A stretch of 6,096 nucleotides of DNA from CAYSUS01 sp964434165 (GTDB lineage: Bacteria; Planctomycetota; Planctomycetia; Pirellulales; Thermoguttaceae): contig CAYSUS010000205.1 of the NCBI GenBank assembly GCA_964434165.1, forward strand, positions 1 to 6,096, given 5' to 3'. Every line of letters begins with the position of its first letter. The first letter of the stretch is position 1. A model generated the notes under the pieces. It searched no databases, was not told the origin of the DNA, and saw only the letters and a list, made by a program, of their open reading frames with translations. This document shows, piece by piece, positions 5,807 to 6,096 of the stretch. A program made the translations under genes and the position numbers.

Positions 5807-6096
5807 TCTCCGACACCCGCACCGCCGACGACCGGCGAAGGAAACAGGCATTATCCAAGGCCACAGCGCAGAACGACGAACGAGGTCCGGCCGCGCCGTG
5901 GCGGTGGGGAGGGAGGACGGAGATGGGGCGGGGTGGAAGCGGCTTCGCGCGGCGCGAGAACGTCGCGGGGCAGCGCCGCCTGGCGGCAAGCCCGCAGCAG
6001 GGGGTGCGCGCCGCGACGAATCGCATGATGCGAGTCCTTTGTTCCATAAACTACTAGCGCTGGGCTCACGGTTTCCTCATTGCAAGGTGGTACAAG

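Larger units (their letters stand above)
5541..6096. other. Gene-free stretch at the right end
   Basis: Apart from the two structured elements listed separately, I see no gene I can support here. The longest minus-strand frame (ATG at 6026 preceded by AAGGA at 8 nt, to 5541) has an Arg/Pro/Cys-rich, low-complexity product that overlaps the whole hairpin cluster and matches no family. A G-rich tract on the plus strand (5906-5933: GGGG, GGG, GGGG, GGGG) could form a quadruplex. The last 60 bases, AT-richer than the rest, may hold a promoter or the edge of a gene beyond the window. Confidence 0.5.

Noticed and set aside
5541..6026. Minus-strand frame with ATG at 6026 and AAGGA 8 nt upstream, about 161 aa
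   Set aside because: Despite the ribosome-binding-site-like sequence, the product is Arg/Pro/Cys-rich with no domain, and it runs through the entire hairpin cluster up to just before the Shine-Dalgarno of the zinc-ribbon gene. A stretch around ESVSAKRSWRLRAAKILRL looks more protein-like but is not enough.

Overview
The window is GC-rich bacterial DNA (three readable genes, all on the minus strand) and most resembles a planctomycete chromosome. That assignment rests on gene content: a secreted prenyltransferase/squalene-oxidase-repeat protein, a very long exported protein ending in a PQQ-type beta-propeller, and a small stand-alone zinc ribbon are typical of Planctomycetota. It is an inference from family knowledge, not from a marker gene. 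No tRNA, rRNA, CRISPR array, integrase or transposase was recognised.

Layout in the direction of transcription (right to left): 5541-6096 holds no gene I can support, but it contains a cluster of nested inverted repeats (5546-5677), a further long inverted repeat (5756-5806) and a G-rich tract. The zinc-ribbon gene follows (5525 to 5268, TTG start with a well-spaced GGAG). A spacer of about 250 bp with an 8-bp inverted repeat and an 11-bp direct repeat leads to the giant exported protein (5015 to 1161, 1284 aa). That gene is followed by a strong 14-bp-stem hairpin (1117-1148) and a second GC hairpin (1039-1078), so transcription probably stops or is attenuated there. After a 336-bp spacer the prenyltransferase-repeat gene starts at 824 with AAAGGAG and runs off the left edge.

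The three genes are co-directional but widely spaced, and the hairpins separate at least the last from the second, so they are more likely separate transcripts than one operon. The two large proteins both carry signal peptides and repeat-type folds (alpha-barrel-like and beta-propeller), pointing to the cell envelope or periplasm. No shared pathway can be read from the sequence.

The least explained stretch is 5546-5677 upstream of the zinc-ribbon gene: several perfect hairpins, two with GNRA-type loops on the plus strand, enclosed by an 8-bp long-range pairing and offering mutually exclusive alternatives. It is a candidate structured RNA or leader. The second is a 53-codon Arg-rich ORF with its own Shine-Dalgarno that overlaps the start of the prenyltransferase-repeat gene.
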